A model generated the notes under the pieces. The model had not been told where the DNA came from and searched no databases. It was given only the letters and a program-made list of their open reading frames with translations. A DNA stretch of 64,000 nt from Ischnura elegans (Eukaryota > Arthropoda > Insecta > Odonata > Coenagrionidae). Made by a program: the position numbers and the translations under genes. The stretch spans positions 130,150,972 through 130,214,971 of the forward strand of contig NC_060248.1 in NCBI RefSeq assembly GCF_921293095.1, given 5' to 3'. Within the stretch, counting starts at the first letter, position 1. Each line of letters begins with the position of its first letter. Shown here in pieces: positions 14,101-22,968 of the stretch.

Positions 14101-17100
14101 ACCTTAAAACCGTGAATTAGCCGTGAATTTCGTCTACCGTGAAAAAACCTGGAAAAAGCCGTGAATTTCGTCCTAAAACCTTAAAAATCTCTCAATCTTG
14201 ATAATAATACCTTCCCAGAAATTTTCAACTTCTTTCGTAGCGGGCGCACTTCTATTCACGGTGGCGAGCATCGTCGCATGGGTCAGAAAAGCGTGGGAAC
14301 GAATGTTGCGTGAACAAAAAAGACATCTTTTCCCAGCGCAGGCCTTTTCTCTCCCCCCTCCTGAAATATGACACCACTTCTCATCAGCTTGTTTACTTTC
14401 CTCGACTGGCTTGGTTTCCCCTCCCTCGGTCACTCCTTAGCCCCCCTTCCACCCAATAGGGTGGTTTTCTATTATTTGTTTATTGCCTAAATCGAAAGAT
14501 TATTACTCCTGGAGTACGTATTTCACGCTTTTAGATTTTTAAATGACGATACCTATTTTTCGCGATTAAATGAAAAGTGAAAAATTTCAAGCGCGCGAAA
14601 ACGCGACGCGTAAGTAGGAATGATGGGAAAAAGTCCGTTCGACGCATTTCTGGTTCCCCCTCCCGCCTTGTGAGGTGACCTTGATCGAGGCTCTGAGCGC
14701 TGATAGGACGCAGGATGCTAGCGGGTAGCTGAGTACCTTGCTGGCTGGTAGCGCTTGGCTTAAAAAAGGTTCATTAATACCTTATCAAACGAAGAAAACT
14801 TTCCGACCTTAGCCAGTTTTAATAGGTGATTATTAAGACATGTTTCCCTGAGCTCTGTGCCTCATGCATGCATTGGTAACCTCAGACGATGTATAACTCC
14901 TATCCTCTCGTGTAGAAACTAGGTCCCTGTGACGTCACGTGGAGTGGAATCGCATGGGCGCCAATCTGGCCTTTTTCAAATGAGGATAAAATTTGACCCT
15001 TGCCATTCGTCTAAACCGGTATTTCAAAAACCAAATAATTTGTGTATTATGAATACGCTAATGGTGGGTAACGAATCGCAATCAATGCCTTTCGTTTTCT
15101 TTGATGAAGGAAACTACCCTATTAGGCTTCCCACAGGCTGCAGCGACCACTTTCGAAACTAAATCTAGATGGCCTTTGTGTCGAAAAATTTGAACGTTTA
15201 TTCAACACCCTCAAACCTGTGATTGGAAGACCGCTAACCTGGACAACCTGCTATGCCCTGTGGACCTGTGGACACCACTGGTGGACACTACGCTCCTTGC
15301 GTTTGAACCGAGCGACAGCGAGCTTTCGGCTCGACGTTACTAATTCTCGCGCGTTGCGGCCTGAAAACGAGATAAGATTTCCGCTTATGGCAACACGGCA
15401 TTACACGATTTTCGCATGCGTCAACCTGGGACTTGCCAGTTTTACGTTGCAACCGGAAAGTTTGTGTGGAAATATTTGACGAGTGATAAAGTAAAGTGAA
15501 GGTGAAAATAACATGTTTCAGCAGGTATTTATTACGTCTTTATATATTTCAAACCAAGTGAATTATAATGTACCTATTTGCACCTATCTAAGACAAGGTT
15601 TTTTTCCTCCTTACTCCTGCAGAAAAGCAGAAACCGTCTTACAATCGAATGCAAAATTCTCGACGTCAATCGGGTTGCATAATTTTCGTCGGAAAAACTT
15701 ATGGATACCTGAGGTTGCCACCTAATATATATAGCTATACAACGAAAAATCAACGTCAAAAATACCTAAACAGTAATTTAGCTTATTTAATTTTGTGTTT
15801 AAGTGAAAAACTATTGCCATTTTAGGCAGCAGGTAAAGCGTGCGTGCCAATCAATCGCCGGGTGCACTTCTGCCGTGCCCGCGAGATCGCCTGCTTTACC
15901 GTGGGTTCGGCTCCATTCAAGTTAGAGCTTGATTAACTTACAAAATTTTCGTGTGATTGATTACAATTTACCTAAATGTTAACCAGAGGCGGATCCGGGA
16001 TTTCTTTCTGGGGAGTGGGGGAGCACAATCAAAGCCGTATCCAGGATTTTGTTCTGGGGGGGGGGGGGCACAAGGATACCTCATGATACAAAACGAGCGC
16101 AATGATAATGTGACCGTATTCAAAATCTTGCATATATTTTAAGTGTCTGGGGGGTATGTGCCCCCGTGCCCCTCCCTAGATCCGCTTATGATTGTTACGT
16201 TAAAGCCTCAATGCCGTCGCGATATAAACAGCTACAAAGTCGTTCCATTTTTCCCAGAGCAACGGTATGAAGGGAACATGATATGCCTCTCATTAGAGAG
16301 ATCGATTCAGTTTTGGCTTCAGAGTATTACGATAGCAGAGAAAAGAAGTCATTACACTTCCGCTTTCAAAAGAAAAGTTTTACGGTGGAACGTCGATCTA
16401 TCGTTCCCGCATTGATCGTTCGCCGTTTCTGGTCCCAAATAAAGGTCCTTATAGACAATATAATTTTTTCCCGCATGTATCGTTCCCCGAAGTATCGTTT
16501 CTCGCATTGATCGTTTGAAGATCGCGGTTCCGACGCATAATTTTTCCGCATCCATCGTTTGACGAAAATGAGACGAAATAAATACAATGTGTCATTTATG
16601 GCTAATGACGACAAGCACATAGTTGGAATCTTTCCCAAGAGATGGAACTACCATTGGGAGAAGCTCAGCGCCGTGGGAAAGTAACATTAGCGCATTTCCC
16701 AAGATCCGTTATCCCCCTCCATTCAGCATTCGCCTCCCCCCTTCTGACGCTTTCCTCTTCTTCAAAATAAAAAAAAGGTCCCAGCTCGCGCAGGGATCGT
16801 ATTACGAAGACCTTAGATTCGAAAAAAATATCGAGTTACACGAGAACAATAGAAACGTGTTTCGCGCCCCCCCCCCCTCTTCTCACCCACTGACCTTTTT
16901 CAGCCTAACTCCTTCAAAGTTCCCAGTTCCTGGAGGTCAACTGCTGCATGAGTCACCTATTAGCCCAAAAGGTATCCAACAATGATATTCAGCAATTGAT
17001 ATTTTGCTTTTATTAGATTGAAATGTTAGTAATTTGCACGTAATTATAAAAAACGAGACCAAACGCGACGTATTTTAAGCAAGGAAATAGATGGAAAAAT

Positions 17101-20100
17101 ACGATGGTGATTTTTGGCGAAACGCGATATCCTCGTGTAGCTGAGCTTCTCGGCAGTTAATTCGGCATTTTGTCCCGGAAACATGATATCAGGTTGTTAT
17201 CAGTTATCAATTTACGAGCTATACTATAAGTCTCACTTGTCAGAGTTACTGACGAAGGGCTAATCCGAATTCATCTGCTCATCTGGCGCTACGATAGTTA
17301 GAAAAGAATGGGTATCTTTAGGGTAAAACATTTCATGGCGCAGTCATATGGTCACGCTTCGCCCTCTGCAGTATGCTCTGCGTACCCCCGTACGCGATAG
17401 CATCAATTCCGAACTTCACCTCGTACGAGTGGTTCCCTACTTTCCAGGGTGGCTGGACTTCGAACCACCGAGTGTTTTCCATGTGGGTTTAATAAAGTCA
17501 GGTTTCATTTTCACTAGTTTAATTTTATTCGTCTTCGGACCTTGGCCCCTCCGAAGAAACTATTGAGAACTTTAAGAGATGGACTGAAAATAATTGAACA
17601 CGAAGAAAAGAATCCAGGCTAGATGCGCGTGAATATTGCGGAGCGCCTTGGGTTGTCCGCTAGCACATGACGGTAGGGGTGGGGGTAGAGTGAGCTACCT
17701 GGAGAAAACAAGTAGAGATATGAAGGCGAAGATCCAGATGAGCGTGCCACTGACGATGAACGCAACATTGTTCACGCTTAACACACTACCTCAATTATAT
17801 TAAAAATATATTCATTAGACAGGAACAATTCAAGTAATAGACTATTTTTGGCGTTCGTCATCCATCTCACAACCAGTCACTTTGCCGGCGAATGCGGTTG
17901 TTTTAGGCACAACATGCACATTGCTCTCGTGAATACGTGTACTGGAAATGGTGTTTGATGGATAAGAATTTTTACATCAGACTGAAATCCATAATAGCAG
18001 TGTAAATGCCGTGTGGAGAGCAAACATTTTTTTAGTGAGGTGGCGTTTTCCTTCAGAATTTTGAAAGAGAGATGGGTCGAATCAACAATATGACCTATGT
18101 GTCTTGATAAAGTACTACTATTCCTGTTATTATGTAAAATATTGTTTGAAACCTTTAATGAATATCTTAATTACTCGCCAAAATCCTGCGATTCCTGGGA
18201 CATAGGCAACCTAGCAAAGAAATAAAGCATTGATCGTTTTTCCGCATTCATTTTATAATCGTATCGTTATTAGGAAAAAAAAAATTTCCCCAAGTGGAGT
18301 TCCAAAAAAGGAGGGTAGTCTTAGAATCGTGTTCGTCTCATAAGACGAACACGATTCTAAGACTATTATTAGCCGTATTAGCACAAATCTAATTCGATTT
18401 GTGCTAGTACGGTGTATGAAATTGTTTTTCGATTTATTATGTTCTATAAACAATTTTCATAAAATATTTCCCCTTAAATAAGAGAGAATCAATTTATTAT
18501 ATTCTGTAAACAATTTAAATAAAATATTTTCCGTTAAATAAGAATGATTGGGGTGGGTGAAATTCGGTTACTGTGCAGTAATAACAACGTGCGCAAAAAA
18601 CAATCTCTTGGCGATGAATTAAAAAAGGACCTCGGGTGTCCGGACGGAAGAAGGTCCGAAGGGTATTCGGCGTCCAGTCAAGAGCGCGGTTGGGCTGGTC
18701 CTTTAGTCGGCCCTGAATTTTGCAAACGATAGATCACGTCATAACGGATATCACTTTTCATTGCGGCGTTAACATTCACAGCGTTTGCCGCGTACGTTAA
18801 TTATCTGTTGATATACGGCCAGTGGTTTTCTTATTGTTGGCTTAATAACGAACCTTAAATTTAGCGAAATTGTGACCGTGAAAACCTGAAAAAAAACCGT
18901 GAAAACCTGAAAAAAAAACCGTGAAAACGTGAAAAATAACCGTGAAAACCTGGAAAAAGCCGTGAATTTCATTATTCAGGTAGAGTGGGAACCCTGATCA
19001 ATTACCAACAATTCCCTTCATTGTATACGTTTGTATTGTTTGCATATACTGTCATTTGAAACAATTGTATGTTAGGATGCGCAGTAAACATCACGGGAAT
19101 TTTAAAAAAATTACAGACCAACGTCCGAAAGTCCGAATTTTGCGTATGGAAGTCAAGTAAAAGGTGTCAATTTTGAACGTACGAAAGTGCGAATTGTACG
19201 AAAGTCGAGGACCGCCTGTATTGTTAAATTCATTTTGTGATATCATGCTTAGAAGAGAAATTACTTTTGAATGTCTGTAATTTCAAGTGAAATGTTGCTA
19301 TTATGATCAAGTTGTCTTCTTTTATATCTGTTCTCTTGTCTGTTAACAGAGTGCTATAGCAGGGAAAAAATCTTTCCGAGTCCACATTTGCAGAGGGGAT
19401 CCAAATTGCTTAAAGGCACTTACAATTAGATGCAAACGATGTCTCAGACAATTTGAGCTCCTGGATTGCTTTAATTATATCCAATGAACCCCGGGAATTT
19501 TGCTTTTGTAGTAATTTCTGTAATTCTCCCAACCCCAACGTCAACTTCTGTCTCCATTGATTCGAGACCATGAATTTTTTGTCTTTAAGTCAGGGTTTAC
19601 GTCTGTAGCGGAAACATCTTGGGATAAAAAACTGAGATCTTTTCAAATTCCTATTTTTCTGCTAAGGTCTTCTACCATAAGAGAACTAACTTTGGGTGAT
19701 GCCTTGTTAGCCATCTGCATAGGTATTAATTTTACAGCAGCTACTTTAGAGGCAATGTTTTGCAAATGTATTAAGTAGTATTATCGAAAAAAGTACTCTT
19801 ATAAATATTCTGGAGAATCATTTATAACTACCTTAACTCTTTCGAGACAGTGGAGTTCTCTCCCTAGCATGAATTGAGGATTGAGCTCTATGAGACTCTA
19901 TGGTTCCCTCTGTATGGAGCATTTATGTTGGACATTTGTTAAGAAAGTTCGTGCGGATAATCACACCCTCTCAACACCAACCTTTTTCGATCCTTCCTAG
20001 TGGGGACTTCACATTATCTTGGACTCCGAGGGTAGTTGGTCTCCCTCCTTTCGCGGTTTATAACCCTACCAGTGGAATTGGCTTGCTGTCAGCTCATGCT

Positions 20101-22968
20101 TTGTTTATATGAATTAGCCATATGGATGGATGATTGTTGTTTGCACGTAAATTGCAGGCCTCCAACTCAATTCCTCGTTTTATTCTGAGAATTTTCAAAT
20201 TTTGAACGAAGCTCTAGTATCAGTATTAATGGATTTAATGCATTACCAATTTCCATGTTGATTTTCTGTACTGAAATCGAGATATTAGTCAATATTTATG
20301 GTAGACTTTTGTTTAAATATTTTAACGATGCTCAAAAGACAAAGAATTCAATTATTAGTTTATATTTTTTGAGAAAGAAGCATATATTTATGTTGCAAAC
20401 TAACTGAATGAACAATTGTATAACTGCGGTCCCTTACCACAAAGAGGGGGAATATAAGACGAGGGGTCCGGGTACCTGCTCCCGTATTTCGAGAGTACGG
20501 ATAAAGTCCTGCTAGTTAGGTCCCGAAACTAAGACTTCACAAACTCGCGACCGTCATTTAAGGGGGAGAGTAAGGAAATTATATTTTCGGCATTCGTTCT
20601 CCTGCGTAGAAAAATCTGTCGAAAATTTGCGGCTTTTGTCTCCCGGGTGAAGAAACGTCCTGCCGCTTATTTTCAGCGTTAGTAGTGAAATGGTTAACTT
20701 TATAGAATGTGTGTGCATAAGGATAGATAGTTTGAACCCTCCAGTAATTTGAGTGAGTCAACCAGCAGATTCCCATGGCACTTTGGCTCCTTTTTAGACA
20801 TTGTTTGAACGCGGTTTAGACATCCTCCTGACAAACAAGTCTCCTTATTTCCTCGAATGTTTCTTTGTGGAAATCATGATTTTTTTCTCTGCTTTGGCCG
20901 CTCACCGACGCGACGGATTTCCACGGGCCGCTGTTCAGTGCACTGCGCCATGAAATCCAGATAGTCGTCTCGTCGGAAATTGGCCTGAATTTCACGGCGC
21001 TATGCTGGGAACGGCAGCCGGCGATAAATCAATGAAGCTCCGTGTATTTCACGGCATAGACAGTGCACCGCCACTTTTTGCCGCTTTTTGACGGCTTTGC
21101 TCCTGCCGTCGTCAATGGCTCGGCACCGTGCTTTCAAGGCACCCATTTCAATCCGTGAAATGCACACAGTGCTCCCTTGAGGCTACTTTCAGACATGACA
21201 ACTTTTTGCTGGCCGCCGTTCTCCGCACAGCGCAATGAAATTCAAGCTGCTTTCAAACAAGACATCTCCATGGATTTCACGGCACAGTGCATGAACGGCG
21301 GCCCGCGGAAATTCATTGCGTCGGAAAGCGGCCGGTGCAGTGAAAAAATTACGGCTTAAATATAAGCCTCGAAAAACAATTTTGTGGGAGAAGCATGAGC
21401 TGAAGAAAAAATGATGAAAATCGCGTCTTGAGTTGGTGAAAATAGCCCATGAATTCAAACGAAATTCGCGTATTCGAGGGAAAACCCCGGAATTTGCGCT
21501 AAAATTCATGTTATCGCATTTGCGACTTTTGTATGTCCTTAGTCATCAGAGTGAAAAGTTTAATTTTAAACACAGCAAAATTGCAAGCAATCAGAATTAA
21601 CCATTCCAAACAAAAACTGATGAGAATAATTATGATGTGTCGAGTACATTCCCCTTGGACTTACTGGAGTCTTTCAGAAGTCGAGTCAGGGAAATTTATA
21701 TTGATAATCATTAATAAAATATATCAAGGCTTATAGTCTGAGGTTTCAGGCGAGATGGAGTGGAAATGTGACATAATGAAAATGAAAAAGCAGGAGCAAT
21801 TTCCACAATTTTACATTTATTAAAACTACCGGTTTCGCTTTTCAGCATCATCAGGTGCTGATGATGCTGAAAAGCGAAACCGGTAGTATTAATAAATGTA
21901 AAATTGTGGAAATTGCTCCTGCTTTTTCATTTTCATTATATCAAGGCTTGGTTAAAAAAAATTTCTTTTTGTGAGAAAGGTATTGTTTTTTATTATGAAA
22001 CCTGTACAGTATCTGCTAATGGAACACTGCTTACAGAGTCTTACTGGTCTTTTGGGAGGGTTACAACTAAGTTTTTGTGTACTTGAGATGCTTGAGCAAG
22101 GAGAATTGTTCACTTGGGTGCTCTTGGTTCCACTCGCGTTTACTGTCATTGAATTTTTCTAATCATTGTTTTCATTTATGATCCATTTCATTTGTAATAG
22201 TTTTTATCTGCTGCCTGTTGCATTCTTGGTTGAAATATTCTACCAGTTTCTTTTCACAATCATTGAGGGTAAACTCAGCCTGGCCTATGTTGCTTAAGAG
22301 AATAAGGAAACCAGGATAAATAGCTTTAGAGACTGTATTTTTATTGTACGAAAGTTCAAGTAAAGTATGCAAATGAAGAGGAAATAATACAGAGCACATT
22401 ATTTAGATAATGCAGCATGAATGTAATGGAAATATGTTGTTATTAATATGGCCTATAGCAAGGGTAGCGCTATAGCAAGTATCTTGTGTACTGGCAGGTC
22501 CATCCATGTGTAAAAGCACAGGGAAATCATCTGCCTACAATGAGTGTCGTGTTTGTGCCAGCATGATGGCATATTTTGTTTTTCTGTGCTTGGAGAAAAA
22601 TAAATATTTTAAGTTCCTTTTCTGGATTTCTCCAAGAAAGATATATTTGAATGCAATAATTTGTACTATGGGGAAAAAATGTTTGCCAGACCTTGTTACC
22701 GCAATCATTTCTTCTGTGGTACTACATATTGTCATTTTTGCTAATATTACTAAATATATGTTTTAATTAATTACATTATTCCCTAATTTTACCTACTGTT
22801 TTCTGAAAACAATTGTATGTGCCGGAAGGTGCTATGCATATCTGGTAAGATTCTTAATTTGCTTTTCATTTTATTTCAGCATGGGAAGACGTGTTGAAGG
22901 AGATGACCGTTCCTGCAGTGAAGCCAAGTGGTAGTAATAGGGTGCAATATTATGATGGGGCACAGTGA
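1996..22968 (+). CDS. Gene 1: uncharacterised long disordered protein (5' end outside window; 5 exons seen)
   Basis: Five exons splice in one open frame: 1996-2133, 2545-2597, 9010-9108, 10350-12822 and 22880-22968, ending in TGA at 22966-22968. All junctions are AG/GT and the phases agree. The first exon seen starts inside a codon, so at least one coding exon lies to the left of the window. About 950 residues are visible. They are mostly low-complexity (Ser, Pro, Gly, acidic) with a strongly basic patch (KKQRRKKRR), a conserved-looking SYADIARMP block, a GFTFGFEVNEELL block and a compact C-terminus ending in a Trp-Glu-Asp stretch and RVQYYDGAQ. I see no enzyme domain, signal peptide or membrane segment. 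The ordered islands at the C-terminus suggest short binding motifs of a nuclear or RNA-associated scaffold, but that is inference and I do not recognise the family. Introns are 0.4, 6.4, 1.2 and 10.1 kb and hold most of the transposons in the left third. Confidence 0.8.
2545..2597 (+). CDS. Gene 1, 53-bp exon
   Basis: A short exon between a TTTTTGTTTCAG acceptor and a GTTAGT donor. It encodes 17 full codons (AVSRLNFPCGKDLSDIK) and keeps the frame of both neighbours, which is the main support because it is too short to score by itself. Confidence 0.65.
2598..4083. other. Gene 1 intron, no feature resolved
   Basis: Intronic, AT-rich. No exon-like frame. The segment near 3300-4080 may be old transposon sequence because it abuts the TTAA element at 4084, but no terminal repeats could be paired in it. 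Confidence 0.5.
4084..7153. mobile_element. piggyBac-type (TTAA) non-autonomous element, split by a later hAT insertion
   Basis: Imperfect terminal inverted repeats CCCTTTCGCGCCG (left) and CCCTTTCGCACCG (right, reverse complement) bound the element. The right flank is TTAA (7154-7157) and the left is a decayed CTAA (4080-4083), as expected for piggyBac-like insertion at TTAA. No transposase frame survives. Removing the inserted hAT element (4282-6563) and its extra 8-bp copy leaves about 780 bp, a usual size for such a MITE. Confidence 0.6.
4282..6563. mobile_element. Non-autonomous hAT element, 2.28 kb, 8-bp target duplication
   Basis: The ends carry inverted repeats beginning TAGTGATGGGTCG, and a perfect 8-bp direct duplication ATTAAAAG lies outside them (4274-4281 and 6564-6571). 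Both subterminal regions are packed with GGAATCG-type repeats, a usual mark of hAT transposase binding. No coding frame longer than about 136 codons is present and none looks like transposase, so the element depends on a helper. A GAGTACTCG/CTCGAG-rich block near 4480-4580 may be the edge of a further nested element. Confidence 0.78.
7366..7632 (-). pseudogene. 88-codon frame, possible transposon protein C-terminus
   Basis: The translation ends in a leucine-rich amphipathic stretch (HQKMLQTMLSALTDSRDI, then ALEHLLAI) preceded by a polar linker, which looks more protein-like than neighbouring random frames. Upstream on the same strand the frame is closed within 30 bases, so if real it is a fragment. 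It has no host gene context and lies next to transposon DNA. A C-terminal piece of a DNA-binding transposon protein is possible, but I cannot assign it. Confidence 0.25.
8100..8260. repeat. Dispersed repeat copy A (copy B at about 52265-52445)
   Basis: Parts of this segment match 52265-52445 in the same orientation with many differences. Shared blocks include ATACCRTACAC, AATTTTGGC, GGTATGTTTT, GCGATGATT and GGTTTTTNGGTC, in the same order and similar spacing. Boundaries are uncertain. It may be an old pogo/Tigger-type non-autonomous element. Confidence 0.5.
9010..9108 (+). CDS. Gene 1, 99-bp exon
   Basis: Thirty-three codons (SKSLDENGNAVTVPQGLN and onward, ending KGKGKPRRPK), in phase 0 at both ends, behind a TATAG acceptor and before a GTGAGT donor. 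The acceptor has a weak pyrimidine tract. The Lys/Arg-rich end continues the charged, disordered character of the protein. Confidence 0.7.
9109..10349. other. Gene 1 intron with one perfect hairpin
   Basis: No exon or transposon boundary recognised, apart from the 20-bp-stem inverted repeat at 9488-9532. Confidence 0.5.
9488..9532. repeat. Perfect inverted repeat, 20-bp arms, 5-bp spacer
   Basis: Arms 9488-9507 and 9513-9532 (ATATGGCTGTGCATCATCCA and its complement) match without error around TTTTG. No terminal repeats or target duplication surround it. It is too short for a usual pre-miRNA. Confidence 0.85.
10350..12822 (+). CDS. Gene 1, large central exon (824 codons)
   Basis: A 2473-bp uninterrupted exon between CAATTCCAG and GTAAGT. 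The in-frame sequence before the first ATG (10368) is also open, which supports an internal exon rather than an initiation site. It encodes a short helical start (DQDLDRVLKFIGMDEDKK), a Ser/Arg-rich segment, the basic cluster KKQRRKKRR (11034-11060), an acidic/Gly stretch, an Arg/His-rich patch, the SYADIARMP block (11469-11495), long Pro/Ser/Thr-rich linkers, a DHHYRQDG block near 12417 and a GFTFGFEVNEELL block near 12524-12562. The end (KKFNYEKIVSFIGSS) continues into the last exon. The basic cluster could act as a nuclear localisation signal, which is inference. Confidence 0.85.
12955..13005. repeat. Intronic direct repeat, copy 1 (empty-site copy)
   Basis: About 46 bp (TGTCAATGCACTGTTCAG and onward through ATGCCA) recur at 13302-13348 with few differences, 344 bp downstream. 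Copy 1 continues into AAATATTG, and copy 2 is interrupted there by the pogo-like element, so copy 1 records the pre-insertion sequence. Confidence 0.8.
13302..13348. repeat. Intronic direct repeat, copy 2 (interrupted by a transposon)
   Basis: Second copy of the segment at 12955-13005. Its homology stops at the left end of the CAGGCGGTCC element (13353) and appears to resume with TATTG directly after the right end of that element (19219). Confidence 0.75.
14456..15122 (+). mobile_element. 667-bp MITE, copy 1
   Basis: Ends ATAGGGTGGTTTTC and GGAAACTACCCTAT form a terminal inverted repeat. The interior matches, in the opposite orientation, the element at 63127-63776 over its whole length with indels, including the CATGCATGCATTGGTAA and GTGACGTCACGTGGAG regions. 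No coding capacity. The superfamily is undetermined because the target duplication is unclear. Confidence 0.75.
15983..16190. mobile_element. Short TIR element (MITE) with G-rich interior
   Basis: The ends read CCAGAGGCGGATCC and, reversed, CATAAGCGGATCTAGG, an imperfect inverted repeat around a common GCGGATC core. The inside holds GGGGGG/CCCCC stretches facing each other. About 208 bp, non-coding. Confidence 0.55.
16390..16565. repeat. Clustered ATCGTT-core degenerate repeats
   Basis: At least six copies of an ATCGTT-centred unit occur here, several preceded by CCCGCAT or CTCGCATTG (for example CGCATTGATCGTT). A further cluster occurs at 18228-18270 (GCATTGATCGTTTTTCCGCATT). This resembles paired subterminal repeats of another inserted element, but I could not fix its ends. 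Confidence 0.45.
18316..18365. repeat. Perfect inverted repeat, 23-bp arms, 4-bp spacer
   Basis: Arms 18316-18338 and 18343-18365 are exact complements around CATA. A second, imperfect hairpin follows at about 18373-18412 with arms around AGCACAAATC. Both lie inside the 14077-18996 element. Confidence 0.85.
18431..18550. repeat. 60-bp tandem duplication
   Basis: 18431-18490 and 18491-18550 are two adjacent copies of an AT-rich 60-bp unit (TTTATTATRTTCTRTAAAC...CCNTTAAATAAGA), about 85 percent alike by eye. Confidence 0.8.
19219..20892. other. Gene 1 intron, unresolved
   Basis: After the pogo-like element the intron resumes. The stretch from about 19835 (TTAACTCTTTCGAGACAG) to 20260 shares short motifs with the right half of the TTAA element at 4084-7153 (for example AAATTTTRAACGAAGYTCTA), so it may hold a decayed relative, but no matching right end was found. 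Confidence 0.4.
20893..21340. mobile_element. Foldback-type MITE with long GC-rich inverted arms
   Basis: The left arm (from about 20895, GGCCGCTCACCGACGCGACG, through GGGCCGCTGTTCAGTGCACT and GCCATGAAATCC) pairs with the right arm ending near 21333 (reversed GGCCGCTTTCCGACGCAATG, GGGCCGCCGTTCATGCACTG). Arms are roughly 70-90 bp with scattered mismatches, and a partial third copy of the motif lies near 21215-21245. GC content is clearly higher than the surrounding intron. Confidence 0.6.
21832..21854 (-). ncRNA. Hammerhead-ribozyme core, minus strand
   Basis: Read on the minus strand the segment is CTGATGA, a T, a 3-bp stem GCT/AGC closed by GAAA, then GAAAC, which is the invariant hammerhead core. 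An ACCGGT palindrome follows and could serve as a short or dimeric stem III. Stem I is not evident, so activity is uncertain. Confidence 0.45.
21858..21880 (+). ncRNA. Hammerhead-ribozyme core, plus strand
   Basis: Same core as the inverted neighbour: CTGATGA (21858-21864), stem II GCT/AGC with a GAAA loop (21866-21875), then GAAAC (21876-21880), followed by CGGTA. A GUA cleavage triplet would be possible after ACCGGTA. Stem I pairing is poor because the other arm of the palindrome lies immediately upstream. Confidence 0.45.
21950..22879. other. Gene 1 last-intron end
   Basis: AT-rich intron sequence before the TTTATTTCAG acceptor at 22870-22879. No further feature recognised. Confidence 0.5.
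22880..22968 (+). CDS. Gene 1, terminal coding exon
   Basis: The T left over from 12822 joins CA here to give Ser, and the frame reads SWEDVLKEMTVPAV, a short linker and RVQYYDGAQ before TGA. The ordered, Trp-containing end contrasts with the disordered middle of the protein and gives no stop until the codon expected for a terminus, which supports the join across the 10-kb intron. Confidence 0.78.

Larger units (their letters stand above)
14077..18996. mobile_element. hAT5-like non-autonomous element with GTGAAAACC subterminal repeats, 5-bp TSD
   Basis: Ends are CAGGGTTCCCACTC and its complement GAGTGGGAACCCTG, flanked by ATCAA on both sides (14072-14076 and 18997-19001). Each end carries an array of CCGTGAAAACCTG(G)AAAA-type repeats: four or more copies on the left (14093-14170) and at least four on the right (18875-18970). 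No transposase frame remains in 4.9 kb. The interior holds at least two later insertions (14456-15122 and 15983-16190), a 60-bp tandem duplication and an ATCGTT repeat field. The end sequence and 5-bp duplication match what is known for the hAT5 subgroup. Confidence 0.75.
13353..19218. mobile_element. pogo/mariner-like TA-target element, interrupted by nested insertions
   Basis: The left end starts CAGGCGGTCCCAGACTTTCG and the right end, reversed, reads CAGGCGGTCCTCGACTTTCG. The inner sequences continue to pair around GTACGAAAGT motifs. TA follows the right end and TG precedes the left end, compatible with a TA target with one mutation. The element-derived sequence outside the nested hAT5 is only about 0.9 kb (13353-14076 and 19002-19218), with no transposase, so it is a MITE-sized non-autonomous copy. 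Confidence 0.7.
21773..21939. repeat. 167-bp near-perfect palindrome
   Basis: Arms of about 81 bp face each other around GGTGC (centre near 21856) with only isolated mismatches (for example AAACTACC against GGTAGTATT). As RNA the unit would form one long hairpin. Confidence 0.9.
21720..21949. mobile_element. Penelope-type terminal-repeat insertion, 13-bp TSD
   Basis: The 13-bp sequence TATATCAAGGCTT occurs at both 21720-21732 and 21937-21949. Between the copies lie about 40 bp of unique sequence and a 167-bp near-perfect palindrome with hammerhead-type motifs. Penelope-like elements are known to carry hammerhead motifs in terminal repeats that can lie in inverted order, so this is best read as a truncated Penelope-type insertion without coding sequence. 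Confidence 0.6.
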
